Assembly (NCBI GenBank): GCA_964548165.1 | Contig: CAZJQD010000012.1 | Coordinates: 5,722 to 69,721, forward strand | From: CAZJQD01 sp964548165 [NCBI: uncultured bacterium] | GTDB lineage: Bacteria; UBA8481 | DNA: 64,000 bases | Reading direction: 5' to 3' | In this document: piece by piece, positions 26,237 to 35,034 of the stretch | How positions within the stretch are numbered: position 1 is the first letter of the stretch | Layout: each line of letters begins with the position of its first letter | Made by a program: the position numbers and the translations under genes | Notes under the pieces: model-generated | The model's input: the letters and a program-made list of their open reading frames with translations, nothing else | What the model was told of the DNA's origin: nothing | Databases searched by the model: none

Positions 26237-26389
26237 GTGCTCATCATCATCGTGACGGCCTTCGTCGGCGCCATCTTCGCCGCGATCGCGCTCGTCTTCT
26301 TCTTTGCCTCGTGGCGGAACGGGGACTTCGAGCAGGCGGAACGCCTCTCGGTCCTGCCGCTACGGATGAACGAGGAGGATTCGCAGTGA
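26237..26389 (+). CDS. ccoS: cbb3-type oxidase assembly protein CcoS
   Basis: About 50 residues from the GTG at 26237, preceded by AAGGAG 12 nt upstream. One N-terminal membrane helix (VLIIIVTAFVGAIFAAIALV) is followed by the CcoS pattern FFFASWRNGDFEQAE, where family members have an aromatic/Trp-x(4)-G-[QD]-F-[DE] segment. A longer frame to 26147 exists but lies in the divergent promoter region. CcoS is needed for heme b and copper insertion into CcoN. Its stop overlaps the start of the next gene by 4 nt. Confidence 0.82.
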   Translation: MLIIIVTAFVGAIFAAIALVFFFASWRNGDFEQAERLSVLPLRMNEEDSQ

Positions 26390-28785
26390 CCACGGAAACC
26401 CGCATCGACTACGACGACGGCGTCGTCCGTGCCTTCACGCTCGTCACCGTGCTCTGGGGCGTGGTCGGCATGCTCGTCGGCGTCCTCATCGCCCTCCAGC
26501 TCTACCTGCCCTCCCACAACATCGCGCCGTGGTTCACGTTCGGCCGCCTCCGCCCGCTCCACACCAACGCCGTCATCTTCGCCTTCGTCGGGAACAGCAT
26601 CTTCTCCGGCATCTACTACAGCCTCCAGAGGCTCTGCCGGGCCCGGCTGGCGTCGTCCGCGCTCGGCTGGATCCACTTCTGGGGCTGGCAGGCCATCATC
26701 GTCGCGGCCGCGGTCACGTTCCCGCTCGGCTACACGCAGGGCAAGGAATACGCCGAGCTCGCCTGGCCCATCGACATCGCCGTGGTGGTCGTCTGGGTCG
26801 TCTTCGCGCTGAACTTCTTCCTGACCCTGGCGCGGCGGAGAGAGAAGAACCTCTACGTCGCGCTCTGGTTCTACATCGCCTCGATCCTCACCGTCGCCGT
26901 CCTCTACATCGTCAACAACCTCGCGATCCCGGTGAACGGGATGGAGTCGTACTCGATCTTCGCCGGGGTGCAGGACGCGCTGGTGCAGTGGTGGTACGGC
27001 CACAACGCGGTCGCGTTCTTCCTGACGACGCCCGTTCTCGGGCTGATGTACTACTTCCTGCCGAAGGCGGCCGAGCGGCCTGTCTACTCGTACCGGCTCT
27101 CGATCGTCCACTTCTGGTCGCTCATCTTCCTCTACATCTGGGCCGGCCCCCATCACCTCCTCTACACCGCGCTCCCGGACTGGGCCCAGTCCCTGGGCAT
27201 GCTCTTCTCCCTGATGCTCTGGGCGCCTTCGTGGGGCGGCATGCTGAACGGCCTCCTCACGCTCCGCGGCGCCTGGGACAAGCTCCGCACCGACCCCGTC
27301 ATCAAGTTCTACATCGCGGCCGTGACCTTCTACGGCATGGCCACCTTCGAGGGGCCGCTTCTCTCCATCAAGTCCGTCAACGCGATCGCGCACTACACGG
27401 ACTGGATCATCGGGCACGTCCACTCCGGCGGGCTCGGCTGGAACGGCTTCTTCGCCGCCGGCATGATCTACTGGCTCGTGCCGCGGCTCTGGGACACGAA
27501 GCTCCGCTGGCCTGCCTGGGCCAACTACCACTTCTGGCTGGGGCTCTTCGGCATCCTCCTGTACGTCGCCGCGATGTGGGCGAGCGGGATCAACCAGGAC
27601 CTCGTCCTGAAGGCGCTCACCGCGGACGGGACGCTGCAGTATCCGAACTTCATCGAGGCCGTGGTACAGACCCGGTCGATGTTCGCGATCCGCCTGGTGG
27701 GCGGCTCGCTCTACCTCCTGGGCTTTCTCATGATGTTCGTGAACGTCCTTGTCTCCGTGAAGGGCGCGCGGCCGCGGGTCGCCGGCTTCACCGTTCCTCG
27801 CGAGGACATGGCTCCGTCGCTGACCGTCAAGCAGGCGCTCTTTCATCCCGTGCCCGCCATCACGCTCATCGTCCTCGTCCTGGCCGCCGTCTGGGGCCTG
27901 GCCTCGCCCGTCGTCAGCACGCTGGTGCTCGGCGCGCTCATCGTGATCGTGGCGTTTGCCTATGAACGCTCGAGGCGGAGCTTGAAGACGGCTGGGCTCG
28001 GAGACGATCGATCGTGGCACAGATTGCTGGAACGAAACTCGCTCTACTTCAGCGTCTTCTCGCTCCTCGCGATCCTTGTCGGCGGCGTGGCGGAGCTGGT
28101 CCCCGTGATCGCGTTCCCGAAGGTGGCCGAGAGCGGCCAGCAGCCTTACTCGCCGCTGGAACTGGCGGGCCGGGATCTCTACGTCCGCGAGGGATGCTAC
28201 ACGTGCCATTCGCAGATGATCCGGCCGTTCCTGGCGGAGACGAAGCGCTACGGCGACTACTCGCGCATCGAGGACTCGCTCTACGATCACCCCTTCCAGT
28301 GGGGGTCGAAGCGGACGGGGCCGGATCTCGCGCGCGAGGGCGGTAAGCGATCGCATGACTGGCACTTCCGCCACATGTTGAATCCTCGCGACCTTGAGCC
28401 GGCCAGCATCATGCCAGCGTACCCGCACATGGCGGAGGCGAATGTCGACTTCGCGGGGCTCCCGGGGCGCATGGCGGCGCTGGCGCGGATCGGCGTGCCG
28501 TACACGCCCGCGGACGTGGAGGACGCGGAGGCTCGGGCCCGGGCGGAGGCGGCGACGATCGCGGCGGAACTTAAGACGCGCGACATCGCGATCCCGGCCG
28601 ATCGTGAGATCGTGGCCATGATCGCGTATCTGCAGAGATTGGGGCTGAAGCGGTCTCCGGCTCAACCCGCGCCCGCCGCGGCTGGTGCGTCGGCGGCCGC
28701 GACCGATACGACGTCGAGCTCATCCGGTGCGGCTCCAGTACCGCCCGACACGGCGCCCGTTGCCGCCGGGGGAGGAGCGCGATGA
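26386..28785 (+). CDS. ccoNO: CcoN-CcoO fusion, cbb3-type cytochrome c oxidase subunits I and II
   Basis: 799 residues from the GTG at 26386 (TTETRIDYDDGVV). The first ~500 are the catalytic subunit. Heme and CuB histidines lie in LHTNAVIFAF, WYGHNAVAFFL, WAGPHHLLYT and HYTDWIIGHVHSGGLGWNG, with Tyr/His spacing as in CcoN. After a linker (about 505-540) comes a CcoO module: a membrane helix (FSVFSLLAILVGGVAELVPV), heme c site CYTCHSQMIRP, a downstream Met ligand in ASIMPAYPHM, and an Ala/Pro/Ser-rich tail. In most bacteria N and O are separate; fusions are known in some lineages. The enzyme reduces O2 with high affinity and pumps protons in the inner membrane. Confidence 0.95.
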   Translation: MTTETRIDYDDGVVRAFTLVTVLWGVVGMLVGVLIALQLYLPSHNIAPWFTFGRLRPLHTNAVIFAFVGNSIFSGIYYSLQRLCRARLASSALGWIHFWGWQAIIVAAAVTFPLGYTQGKEYAELAWPIDIAVVVVWVVFALNFFLTLARRREKNLYVALWFYIASILTVAVLYIVNNLAIPVNGMESYSIFAGVQDALVQWWYGHNAVAFFLTTPVLGLMYYFLPKAAERPVYSYRLSIVHFWSLIFLYIWAGPHHLLYTALPDWAQSLGMLFSLMLWAPSWGGMLNGLLTLRGAWDKLRTDPVIKFYIAAVTFYGMATFEGPLLSIKSVNAIAHYTDWIIGHVHSGGLGWNGFFAAGMIYWLVPRLWDTKLRWPAWANYHFWLGLFGILLYVAAMWASGINQDLVLKALTADGTLQYPNFIEAVVQTRSMFAIRLVGGSLYLLGFLMMFVNVLVSVKGARPRVAGFTVPREDMAPSLTVKQALFHPVPAITLIVLVLAAVWGLASPVVSTLVLGALIVIVAFAYERSRRSLKTAGLGDDRSWHRLLERNSLYFSVFSLLAILVGGVAELVPVIAFPKVAESGQQPYSPLELAGRDLYVREGCYTCHSQMIRPFLAETKRYGDYSRIEDSLYDHPFQWGSKRTGPDLAREGGKRSHDWHFRHMLNPRDLEPASIMPAYPHMAEANVDFAGLPGRMAALARIGVPYTPADVEDAEARARAEAATIAAELKTRDIAIPADREIVAMIAYLQRLGLKRSPAQPAPAAAGASAAATDTTSSSSGAAPVPPDTAPVAAGGGAR

Positions 28786-28967
28786 TCCAGTCCGCGCTCG
28801 CGCGCTTCTCGCTCGTGGAATTCCCCGTGGCCGCGCTCGTCCTGTTCATCCTCGCGTGGACGGTCATCGTTGTGCAGGCGTGGGTGCAGAGTCCGGCGGA
28901 GGTGGAGCGGCTACGCGCTCTTCCCCTGGACGACGGTTCCCTGGGAGAGCGGGAGGACGCGCGATGA
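28782..28967 (+). CDS. ccoQ: CcoQ/FixQ-like small subunit
   Basis: 61 residues with one membrane helix (VEFPVAALVLFILAWTVIVV) and a short soluble tail rich in Glu/Arg, the usual size and layout of CcoQ. It overlaps the preceding gene by 4 nt and the next by 4 nt, between subunits N/O and P, exactly where ccoQ sits. CcoQ stabilises the assembled oxidase. Sequence similarity in such short proteins is weak, so the call leans on position and topology. Confidence 0.75.
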   Translation: MIQSALARFSLVEFPVAALVLFILAWTVIVVQAWVQSPAEVERLRALPLDDGSLGEREDAR

Positions 28968-29581
28968 GCGAGAAGCGGACGCATGGGAGCGGCGGTGCGG
29001 GCTCCACTGGAACAACGGGAGCAACGGATCGCGTCGAAGACGCCCTCCTCGGCCACGAGTATGACGGCATCCAGGAGTATGACAACGCGTTACCGAACTG
29101 GTGGCTGGCCACGTTCTACCTGGCGATCCTCTTCTCGATCGGCTACTGGTCGTGGTACCACATCTACGAGAAGGGCGCGTCGCCGGCCCAACTGCACGCC
29201 GAGGCCGTGGCCGCGGACCTCGCGAGCCGGCCGGTAGAGGTCGCCACGCCGCCCCCGACCGCGGAGGAGATTCTGGCCGCGTCGAAGGACCCGGAGGTCG
29301 TGGCGGCGGGCCAGCAGATCTTCACGGTCAACTGCGTGGCCTGCCACGGCGCTCATGCCGAGGGCAAGATCGGGCCGAACCTGACCGACGCCTACTGGAT
29401 CCATGGCGGCACGCCCGAGGATGTCTACAAGGTCGTGACCGAGGGAGTTGTCGCGAAGGGGATGGTACCCTGGAAGGACGCGCTCGGTCCCACGCGGATC
29501 CGCCAGGTCGTGGCCTACATGTGGACGCTTCGCAACACGAACGTCGCGGGCAAGGCGCCGGAGGGGCAGAAGGCGGAGTGA
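28964..29581 (+). CDS. ccoP: CcoP, cytochrome c subunit with a single heme site
   Basis: 205 residues from the ATG at 28964. A hydrophilic start, a FixP-type N-terminal segment (GIQEYDNALPNWWLATFYLA) leading into the only membrane helix, a linker, then one cytochrome c domain with CVACHGAHAEGKIGPNLTD and the Met ligand region VAKGMVPWKD. Classical CcoP carries two CxxCH motifs; only one is seen and the protein is about 100 residues shorter, so this is a mono-heme form. It shuttles electrons from the periplasmic donor to CcoO. The stop overlaps the GTG of ccoG by 3 nt. Confidence 0.92.
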   Translation: MSEKRTHGSGGAGSTGTTGATDRVEDALLGHEYDGIQEYDNALPNWWLATFYLAILFSIGYWSWYHIYEKGASPAQLHAEAVAADLASRPVEVATPPPTAEEILAASKDPEVVAAGQQIFTVNCVACHGAHAEGKIGPNLTDAYWIHGGTPEDVYKVVTEGVVAKGMVPWKDALGPTRIRQVVAYMWTLRNTNVAGKAPEGQKAE

Positions 29582-31092
29582 TCGACGCTCCCGGATCCGA
29601 TCCGGGGCGCGGCGCCTCCGGATCCGATCCGGGGCGCGGCGCCTCCGGATCCAATCCGGGGCACGTCGCCGCCGGCAACCGGGCGGTGCGCGACCGTTCG
29701 GTCCGCGCGAGCGGGTCCTTCGACACCGAGGGCCACAAGATCGTCCTGCATCCCGCGGACGTCTCCGGGCGCTTTCAGCGTCTCCGCTGGGCGGTGTACG
29801 CCGTTCTCTTTCTCGTCTACCTGGCGCTACCGTTTGTCGAGGTGGGTGGCTATCCGGCCATCTTCCTCGATCTCTCCGCGCGCCACTTCGTGCTCTTCGG
29901 CCACCTCTTCAATGCCCGCGACTCCTTCCTCGTCTTCTTCCTGATCTCGGGTTCCGCCTTCGCGCTCTTCTACGTCACGGCCCTCTTCGGCCGCGTCTGG
30001 TGCGGCTATGCCTGCCCGCAGACGGTCTTCCTGGAGGGCATCTTCCGGCCCATCGAGCGGCTCATCGAGGGTCCCGCTCACGAGAGGCGCAAGCTGGACG
30101 CCGCGCCGTGGACGCCGCGCAAGGTGCGGCTTCGCATCGTGAAGCACGCCGTCTTTCTCGCGGTCTCGTTTCTCATGACGCACTGCTTCCTGGCGTACTT
30201 CGTCAGCATCCGCACCGTCTGGCAGCTCATCACGCACCAGCCCGGAGAGTACTGGGGGCTCTTCGTGGGCATGATGGCCTGGACGGGGATCACGTGGTTC
30301 GTCTTTGCGTGGTTCCGCGAGCAGGTCTGCGTGATCGTCTGCCCTTACGGGCGCCTCCAGTCCGTATTGACCGACGACGACTCGATCGTGATCGGTTACG
30401 ACGGCAATCGCGGCGAGCCCCGGGGCCACCGAAGCCGGTCGCAGGCCCCGGCCGCCGGCGCTCTCCCGCTCGGCGACTGCATCGACTGCGGGCGATGCGT
30501 GGAGGTCTGTCCGACGGGCATCGATATCCGCGATGGGCTCCAGATGGAGTGCATCGGCTGTGCCAACTGCATCGACGCCTGCGACGCGATCATGGAGAAG
30601 ATGAACCTCCCGCGCGGGCTCATCCGTTACGACTCCCTGCGTGGCTTTGCCGGCGGCGCGACGCGGTTCCTGCGCGGCCGCACGATCTTCTACGCGGTAT
30701 TGCTCGTCGTGGGCGCCGGCGTCTTCAGCTTTTTCGCGCTTTCGCGCACGACGTTCTCGGCCCAGTTGATCCGGCAGGGCGAGCCCTACACGGTCGTTGA
30801 CGGCCGGATCCAGAATCGCTTCCTCCTGAGGATCGAGAGCAAGTTCTCCGCTCCGACCACCTTCTCGATCGTGCCGGCCGAACGGGCGCCTGAACGAGGG
30901 CCGGAGGTCGAGGTTGTCACGCCTGGGCGAGAAGCCGAGCTGACGCCCTTCGCGACGGCGGACATTCCCGTCTTCGTCCTCGTACCGCGAGACTCGTTCC
31001 ACGGCGAGTTCCCCTTCGTGATCGCGGTGGCCGCCGGCGGCGAGACGGTGCGGGCCGAGGCGCCGGTCCTGGGGCCATGGCAGGCGCAGTAG
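29578..31092 (+). CDS. ccoG: CcoG/FixG/RdxA-type ferredoxin-like membrane protein
   Basis: 504 residues from the GTG at 29578. It has an unusual N-terminal tail with 9-residue repeats (GSDPGRGAS twice, then GSNPGHVAA), then DTEGHKIVLHPADVSGRFQR and membrane helices. The motif WCGYACPQTVFLEGIFRPIE is present, with a second cysteine pair in EQVCVIVCPYGRLQ. Two 4Fe-4S clusters are in DCIDCGRCVEVCPTG and ECIGCANCIDACDA. The C-terminal FixG Ig-like domain spans about 400-500. CcoG reduces copper for delivery during cbb3 assembly. The repeat tail is not a family feature and may be a recent expansion. Confidence 0.93.
   Translation: MIDAPGSDPGRGASGSDPGRGASGSNPGHVAAGNRAVRDRSVRASGSFDTEGHKIVLHPADVSGRFQRLRWAVYAVLFLVYLALPFVEVGGYPAIFLDLSARHFVLFGHLFNARDSFLVFFLISGSAFALFYVTALFGRVWCGYACPQTVFLEGIFRPIERLIEGPAHERRKLDAAPWTPRKVRLRIVKHAVFLAVSFLMTHCFLAYFVSIRTVWQLITHQPGEYWGLFVGMMAWTGITWFVFAWFREQVCVIVCPYGRLQSVLTDDDSIVIGYDGNRGEPRGHRSRSQAPAAGALPLGDCIDCGRCVEVCPTGIDIRDGLQMECIGCANCIDACDAIMEKMNLPRGLIRYDSLRGFAGGATRFLRGRTIFYAVLLVVGAGVFSFFALSRTTFSAQLIRQGEPYTVVDGRIQNRFLLRIESKFSAPTTFSIVPAERAPERGPEVEVVTPGREAELTPFATADIPVFVLVPRDSFHGEFPFVIAVAAGGETVRAEAPVLGPWQAQ
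29591..29671 (+). repeat. 27-bp in-frame tandem repeat in ccoG
   Basis: Units at 29591-29617 and 29618-29644 are identical; a third diverged unit runs 29645-29671. Each starts CCGGATCC and encodes nine residues. The period is a multiple of three, so copy-number change keeps the frame and would vary the cytosolic tail of CcoG. Confidence 0.85.
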
Positions 31093-31244
31093 GCGGATCC
31101 GGCGGTGAGCCGGGTTCCGGGATCGCGGCGTGGGTGAGAGAGCGTCCCTGGATCTGGGTGGTCCTGGGGATCGTGGCTTTCATCGTGCTGGACCTCTGCT
31201 TCGTTGCCTGGGCGCAGTGGTCGATGCAGGTCGTGGTGAAGTGA
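31077..31244 (+). CDS. Minimal FixH/CcoH-like single-TM protein
   Basis: A 55-residue frame starting at the ATG at 31077, overlapping the 3' end of ccoG by 16 nt. After a Gly/Ser-rich start it reads RERPWIWVVLGIVAFIVLDL and ends QWSMQVVVK. The Arg-Pro-Trp before a single helix matches the start of FixH/CcoH proteins, which follow ccoG in many loci, but FixH is normally about 150 residues with a periplasmic domain. This could be a reduced FixH or an unrelated cbb3 accessory peptide. Position between ccoG and the SafE-like gene supports it being real. Confidence 0.55.
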   Translation: MAGAVGGSGGEPGSGIAAWVRERPWIWVVLGIVAFIVLDLCFVAWAQWSMQVVVK

Positions 31245-31266
31245 CGGCGCCTAGCGCGGCGCGCGC

Positions 31267-32073
31267 GTGATCGAGCTCGCGCTTCCCGCGTCGCTCGCGA
31301 TCGCCGCGGGCGCCTTTCTGTATGGCTTCGTGGGGAGCCTGCATTGCGCGGCCATGTGCGGCCCACTCTGCTGTGCGTTCCTGTCGTCCCGCTCTGATGT
31401 CGCCGCCGCCGCGCCGCGCGCCCGCCTCGATGCGCTAAGGGCGGCCCTGGCCTACTCGGCGACGCGCGTCCTCGCGTATGCGCTTCTCGGCGCGATCGCC
31501 GGCGCGTTGGGCCAGGGAGCAGCGCGGTTATCCGATCTCCTCTCGTCGCGTACCGCGCTCGTTGTCTTCGCCGCGCTCCTGGCCGGCGTCGCCCTGCCGT
31601 GGGGCTCGATCCTGGCGCGACTGGGCGCGCGCCTGAGCGGGTCGGCGCGCCTGAGCGGGTCGGCGCGCTGGATCGGGAGACTGGCTGAGCCGCTGCTTGG
31701 CATGCCGCGAACGGCCCGCGGCGCGTTCCTCGGGTTGGCCACGCCGCTCTTGCCCTGCGGGTTTCTCTACGGCGCGCTTGCCGGCGCCGTCGCGACCGGG
31801 AGCCTGGCGCGCGGCCTGGTGACCATGCTCGCCTTCGCCCTGGGGACCGTTCCCATTCTCGTGGCGCTTGTCGTTGGCGCGGGCGCCCTGGGAGGACGGC
31901 TCACGGGTCGCGCCGCGCGGCGCCTGCAACAGGCCGTTGCCCTGGTGGCGGCCGGCGGCCTTCTCTATGCCGCGTGGGCGATGCCGCCACCGACGCCGGG
32001 CGCGGCGCCGGGCGCGGCACCAACCTGCGCTCATTGTTCGCCAGCCACTCCTGCCCTTTCGCCGTCCCGTTGA
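31267..32073 (+). CDS. SafE/UreH-like transmembrane protein of the cbb3 locus
   Basis: 268 residues from the GTG at 31267, with six membrane segments. The family signature GFVGSLHCAAMCGPLCCAFL near residues 20-40 and its second-half partner FLGLATPLLPCGFLYGALAG match the COG2836 (sulfite exporter SafE/UreH-like) proteins that accompany cco genes in many bacteria, where metal (copper) or thiol handling is suspected. Paired Cys in CAAMCGPLCC may bind metal. An 18-bp duplication encodes RLSGSARLSGSARW near residue 125. The C-terminal tail carries CAHC. The exact substrate is unknown. Confidence 0.82.
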   Translation: MIELALPASLAIAAGAFLYGFVGSLHCAAMCGPLCCAFLSSRSDVAAAAPRARLDALRAALAYSATRVLAYALLGAIAGALGQGAARLSDLLSSRTALVVFAALLAGVALPWGSILARLGARLSGSARLSGSARWIGRLAEPLLGMPRTARGAFLGLATPLLPCGFLYGALAGAVATGSLARGLVTMLAFALGTVPILVALVVGAGALGGRLTGRAARRLQQAVALVAAGGLLYAAWAMPPPTPGAAPGAAPTCAHCSPATPALSPSR

Positions 32074-32213
32074 TCCTCACCCCCGCGCTTCGACCGCTCA
32101 ACTCCTGAACTCGATCGCGCAACTCGCGTGATTCCAGTTGACAGAATTTTAGGGCAACAGCATAGTCCGCAATGGTCGGGAAGACTCTGAAATCGCGGGA
32201 GGGCGCCACTACA

Positions 32214-34973
32214 ATGCAGCAATTCTACATAGCACAGGACGGTCAGGCGATCGGGCCGGTCACCTTGGACGAGGCCGGACGCATGGCCGACGACGGCCGC
32301 ATCACGCTCGCGACGCTCGTCTACGACGAGGCCACCGACTGGCGTCCCATCGCGGAGCATCCGGAGCTCGCGAGCGTGTTCGCGCGCGCGTATGCCACTG
32401 CTCCCGGCGGCGGTCCCCGGTTCACGTTGACCGACGATCCGCCAGAGAACGCGCATGATCAGCAATCGTCCGCCGACCTTACGGCGTCGCTCGAACAGTG
32501 CCGCGCCGAACTTGCGGCGGCCGAGGCGCGACTTGAGGCATCCACGGCGCGTGTCGCTGAGCTGGAGAAGTCGTCGGCCAAGATGAGCGCGGACCTGGAG
32601 GCGCTCCGGAGCGCGGCAGGCGAAGCGGAGCGGATCCGCGAGACGATCGCCGGCGAGCGTGAGAGCGTGGCGGTCGATCGCGAGAAGGCCGAGGAACTGC
32701 GGGCGAGCGCGGAACGCGCCATGGCCGATGCGACGCGACTCTCGCTCGAGGCCGAGCGCCAGAGGGACGAGGCGAAGCAGGAGGCCGAGGAGGCGCTCCG
32801 TGCTCGCGACGCGGCGGCCACGGAGCTGGCGGCGAAGCGTCGCGAGCTCGAGGAGCTGCGGGCCGCGTTCGCGCGCGAATCCGCGGATCTGGAAGAGCGC
32901 CTGCGGGCCCAGCGAGCGGAGTGCGAACGGATCGAGGCGGAACGTCGCGCGGCGGACGACGCCGTGGCCGCGGCCAGCCGTCGCCTGGCCGAGATGCGCG
33001 AGCGGGAAGAAGAGTTGGCGCGCCAGGGCGAGGCCAGGGCACTCGAACTGATCCAGGCGCGGCAGGAGATGGACGCGTTGGCGCCGCTCCGCGCGGAGCT
33101 GGACCTGGTGCGGACGGAACGAGACGCCGCCGCTGACGATCTGCTCAAGGCCCAGGAGGACCTGGACGGAGTTGCCGTTCGTCGTGCCGCCTACGATGCC
33201 GAGATGCGGCTCATCGCGGAGCGCCTGGCCTCGATCCGCGAGGAGACGGCGGACCTCGAGGAGAAGCGACTGGAAGCCCAGGCGATGCTGGGGCGAGAAG
33301 TCTCGACGGCTTTCGAAGATATCCGTCGCACGATCGGCGACCTGGGCGCGTTGACGAGCGAGTGGACGGCGGCGCGCGCCGGCGACGAGGACGCGCGGCG
33401 AGAGGGGCTTGCCGCGGCCCGCGAATTGCTTGGCGTCCTGGCCGAGCGCGAGAAGGCTCTCGACGAGGCGCTGGCGCGAACCGGCGACCGCGCCGCCGCC
33501 GAGGCCGCGCGCGCCGCCGCCGAGGTTGCGGCAGAAGCCGCCAGGGCGCAGGTGGCGGCCCTGGAGGCCCAGCTCAAGTCCCTGACCACGCTCTGCTGGC
33601 AGGAGACGGAGCGCCTGGAGACCGCGCGATCGGAGCGCGACATTGCGCGCGCCGAGCTGGTCGCCCTGGAGGAGAGGCGCCTTGCCGTCGAGAGCGAGCG
33701 ACGAGACGCGGATGCGAACCTGGAGCGGACGCGCACGGAGGCGGCGCGCGCGGAGGAACAGCGTCGAGCGGCCGAGGCCGGCGTCGCGGTCCTGGCGCGC
33801 GAGCGCGAGCAGAACGAGCAGGCGATCGGCGAGCTCAATCGCATGCGCGCCGCCGCGATGGATGCCTATCTCCAGCTGGAACGCGACCTCGCGCAGGCCT
33901 CGTTGCTCGCGGCGGAAGCGGCGCGGCGGGAAGGGGAGACCAAGGAGCGCGCGAGCGCCCTGGAGCGCGAGCTGTCACGGCGCCAGGCGGAGCTTGTGGA
34001 GATCGAAGAGCGGACGGCCGCAGCGGCGGCGGTCCGGGACGAGGCCCAGGCGGCCGCGGTGAGGGCTCGGTCCGAGCGCGACGCGGCGCAGGCCGATTCC
34101 GAGCGGCTGTTGGCGGAGCGCATCAGCGAGCTCAACGAGCTTCGCATCGGCGCGGAGACCCAGCGCGCCGAGTTGGCCCGGTTGCAGGCCGATGCCGACG
34201 CCGCCCGCGCCCAGGCCATATCCGCCCGCGAGGACCTGAGGGTGCACGAGGAGCGCCGGCGCCAGGTCGAGGCGGAGCTGACGCGGCAGGACGAGCGTCG
34301 CGCCGGGCTGGAGCGCGCGATCGGCGACCGGCAGGCGAAGCTGGCCTCCGCCGAGGCGGAGATCGCGACCGTGGCTGAGCGGGGGCGCCGCGAGGCGGCC
34401 GAGCTCGCCAAGCTCGCGGAGAAGCGCTCGTCGCTGGAAGCCGAGGAACAGCAGTTGCGGAGCCGCATCGCCGGGCTCGACCAGGAGATGGTGCTCCTGG
34501 AACGTGAGCGCGCGGCCCGCGCCCGCGCCGATCTCGTCGACTTGCGCGCGCTCCTGAAGGCGCGCGAGGAGCAGGAGAAGCAGCACCTCGAGCAGCTCTT
34601 GCAGGAGGCCCGCAGCGAGTTCCTCTCGCTCCAGGACGACTGGGCGACCGAGGAGAAGCAGGGGATCACCAACGATGAGCTCCGCAAGATCCGCCAGGAG
34701 GTCGAGGAGCGCCGGAGGGAACTCGCCAAGGCGGAGCGCCAGGTCTCGGCGATGCGCGCCGGGCTCGCCAAGCTCCGCGAGGAGAACGGCCGCAACCTCC
34801 TGCGCCGTATCCAGTCGTTCGAGTCCCAGCAGCTCGAGGACCTGCGGCGTCGCCTGATGGAGTCGCGGACCGAGGCGGAGGCCCTGGAAAAGGACTGGGG
34901 GTCGGAAACGAAGAGCGCCGAGCTGATCGATCGCCAGGTGATCGAGGTCAAGGCCGCGTTCGAGAACCACTGA
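32214..34973 (+). CDS. GYF_2/DUF4339 domain protein with ~850-residue coiled coil
   Basis: 919 residues from the ATG at 32214, preceded by a GGGAGG sequence. Residues 1-60 form a GYF-like DUF4339 domain (FYIAQDGQAIGPVTLDEAGR, then TLVYDEATDWRPIAEHPEL). Nearly all the rest is heptad-repeat coiled coil, Ala/Glu/Arg-rich, with a break near residues 350-400 (EISTAFEDIRRTIGDLGALT-like segment) and another at about 800 (SEFLSLQDDWATEEKQ). No Walker A or B motif is present, so it is not an SMC ATPase. GYF_2 domains may bind proline-rich or membrane partners. A filament or scaffold role is inferred from the coil. Codon bias toward GC is uniform with its neighbours. Confidence 0.8.
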   Translation: MQQFYIAQDGQAIGPVTLDEAGRMADDGRITLATLVYDEATDWRPIAEHPELASVFARAYATAPGGGPRFTLTDDPPENAHDQQSSADLTASLEQCRAELAAAEARLEASTARVAELEKSSAKMSADLEALRSAAGEAERIRETIAGERESVAVDREKAEELRASAERAMADATRLSLEAERQRDEAKQEAEEALRARDAAATELAAKRRELEELRAAFARESADLEERLRAQRAECERIEAERRAADDAVAAASRRLAEMREREEELARQGEARALELIQARQEMDALAPLRAELDLVRTERDAAADDLLKAQEDLDGVAVRRAAYDAEMRLIAERLASIREETADLEEKRLEAQAMLGREVSTAFEDIRRTIGDLGALTSEWTAARAGDEDARREGLAAARELLGVLAEREKALDEALARTGDRAAAEAARAAAEVAAEAARAQVAALEAQLKSLTTLCWQETERLETARSERDIARAELVALEERRLAVESERRDADANLERTRTEAARAEEQRRAAEAGVAVLAREREQNEQAIGELNRMRAAAMDAYLQLERDLAQASLLAAEAARREGETKERASALERELSRRQAELVEIEERTAAAAAVRDEAQAAAVRARSERDAAQADSERLLAERISELNELRIGAETQRAELARLQADADAARAQAISAREDLRVHEERRRQVEAELTRQDERRAGLERAIGDRQAKLASAEAEIATVAERGRREAAELAKLAEKRSSLEAEEQQLRSRIAGLDQEMVLLERERAARARADLVDLRALLKAREEQEKQHLEQLLQEARSEFLSLQDDWATEEKQGITNDELRKIRQEVEERRRELAKAERQVSAMRAGLAKLREENGRNLLRRIQSFESQQLEDLRRRLMESRTEAEALEKDWGSETKSAELIDRQVIEVKAAFENH

Positions 34974-35034
34974 ACCGCCTGCAGGGGGGCGGCGTCCGGA
35001 ACCGGGGCGCGGGCCTGGCTCCAGGTTGCCTGCC

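Noticed and set aside
26173-28665. An 830-codon minus-strand frame opposite ccoNO
   Set aside because: Arg/Glu/His-rich shadow; the plus strand has all heme and copper ligands.
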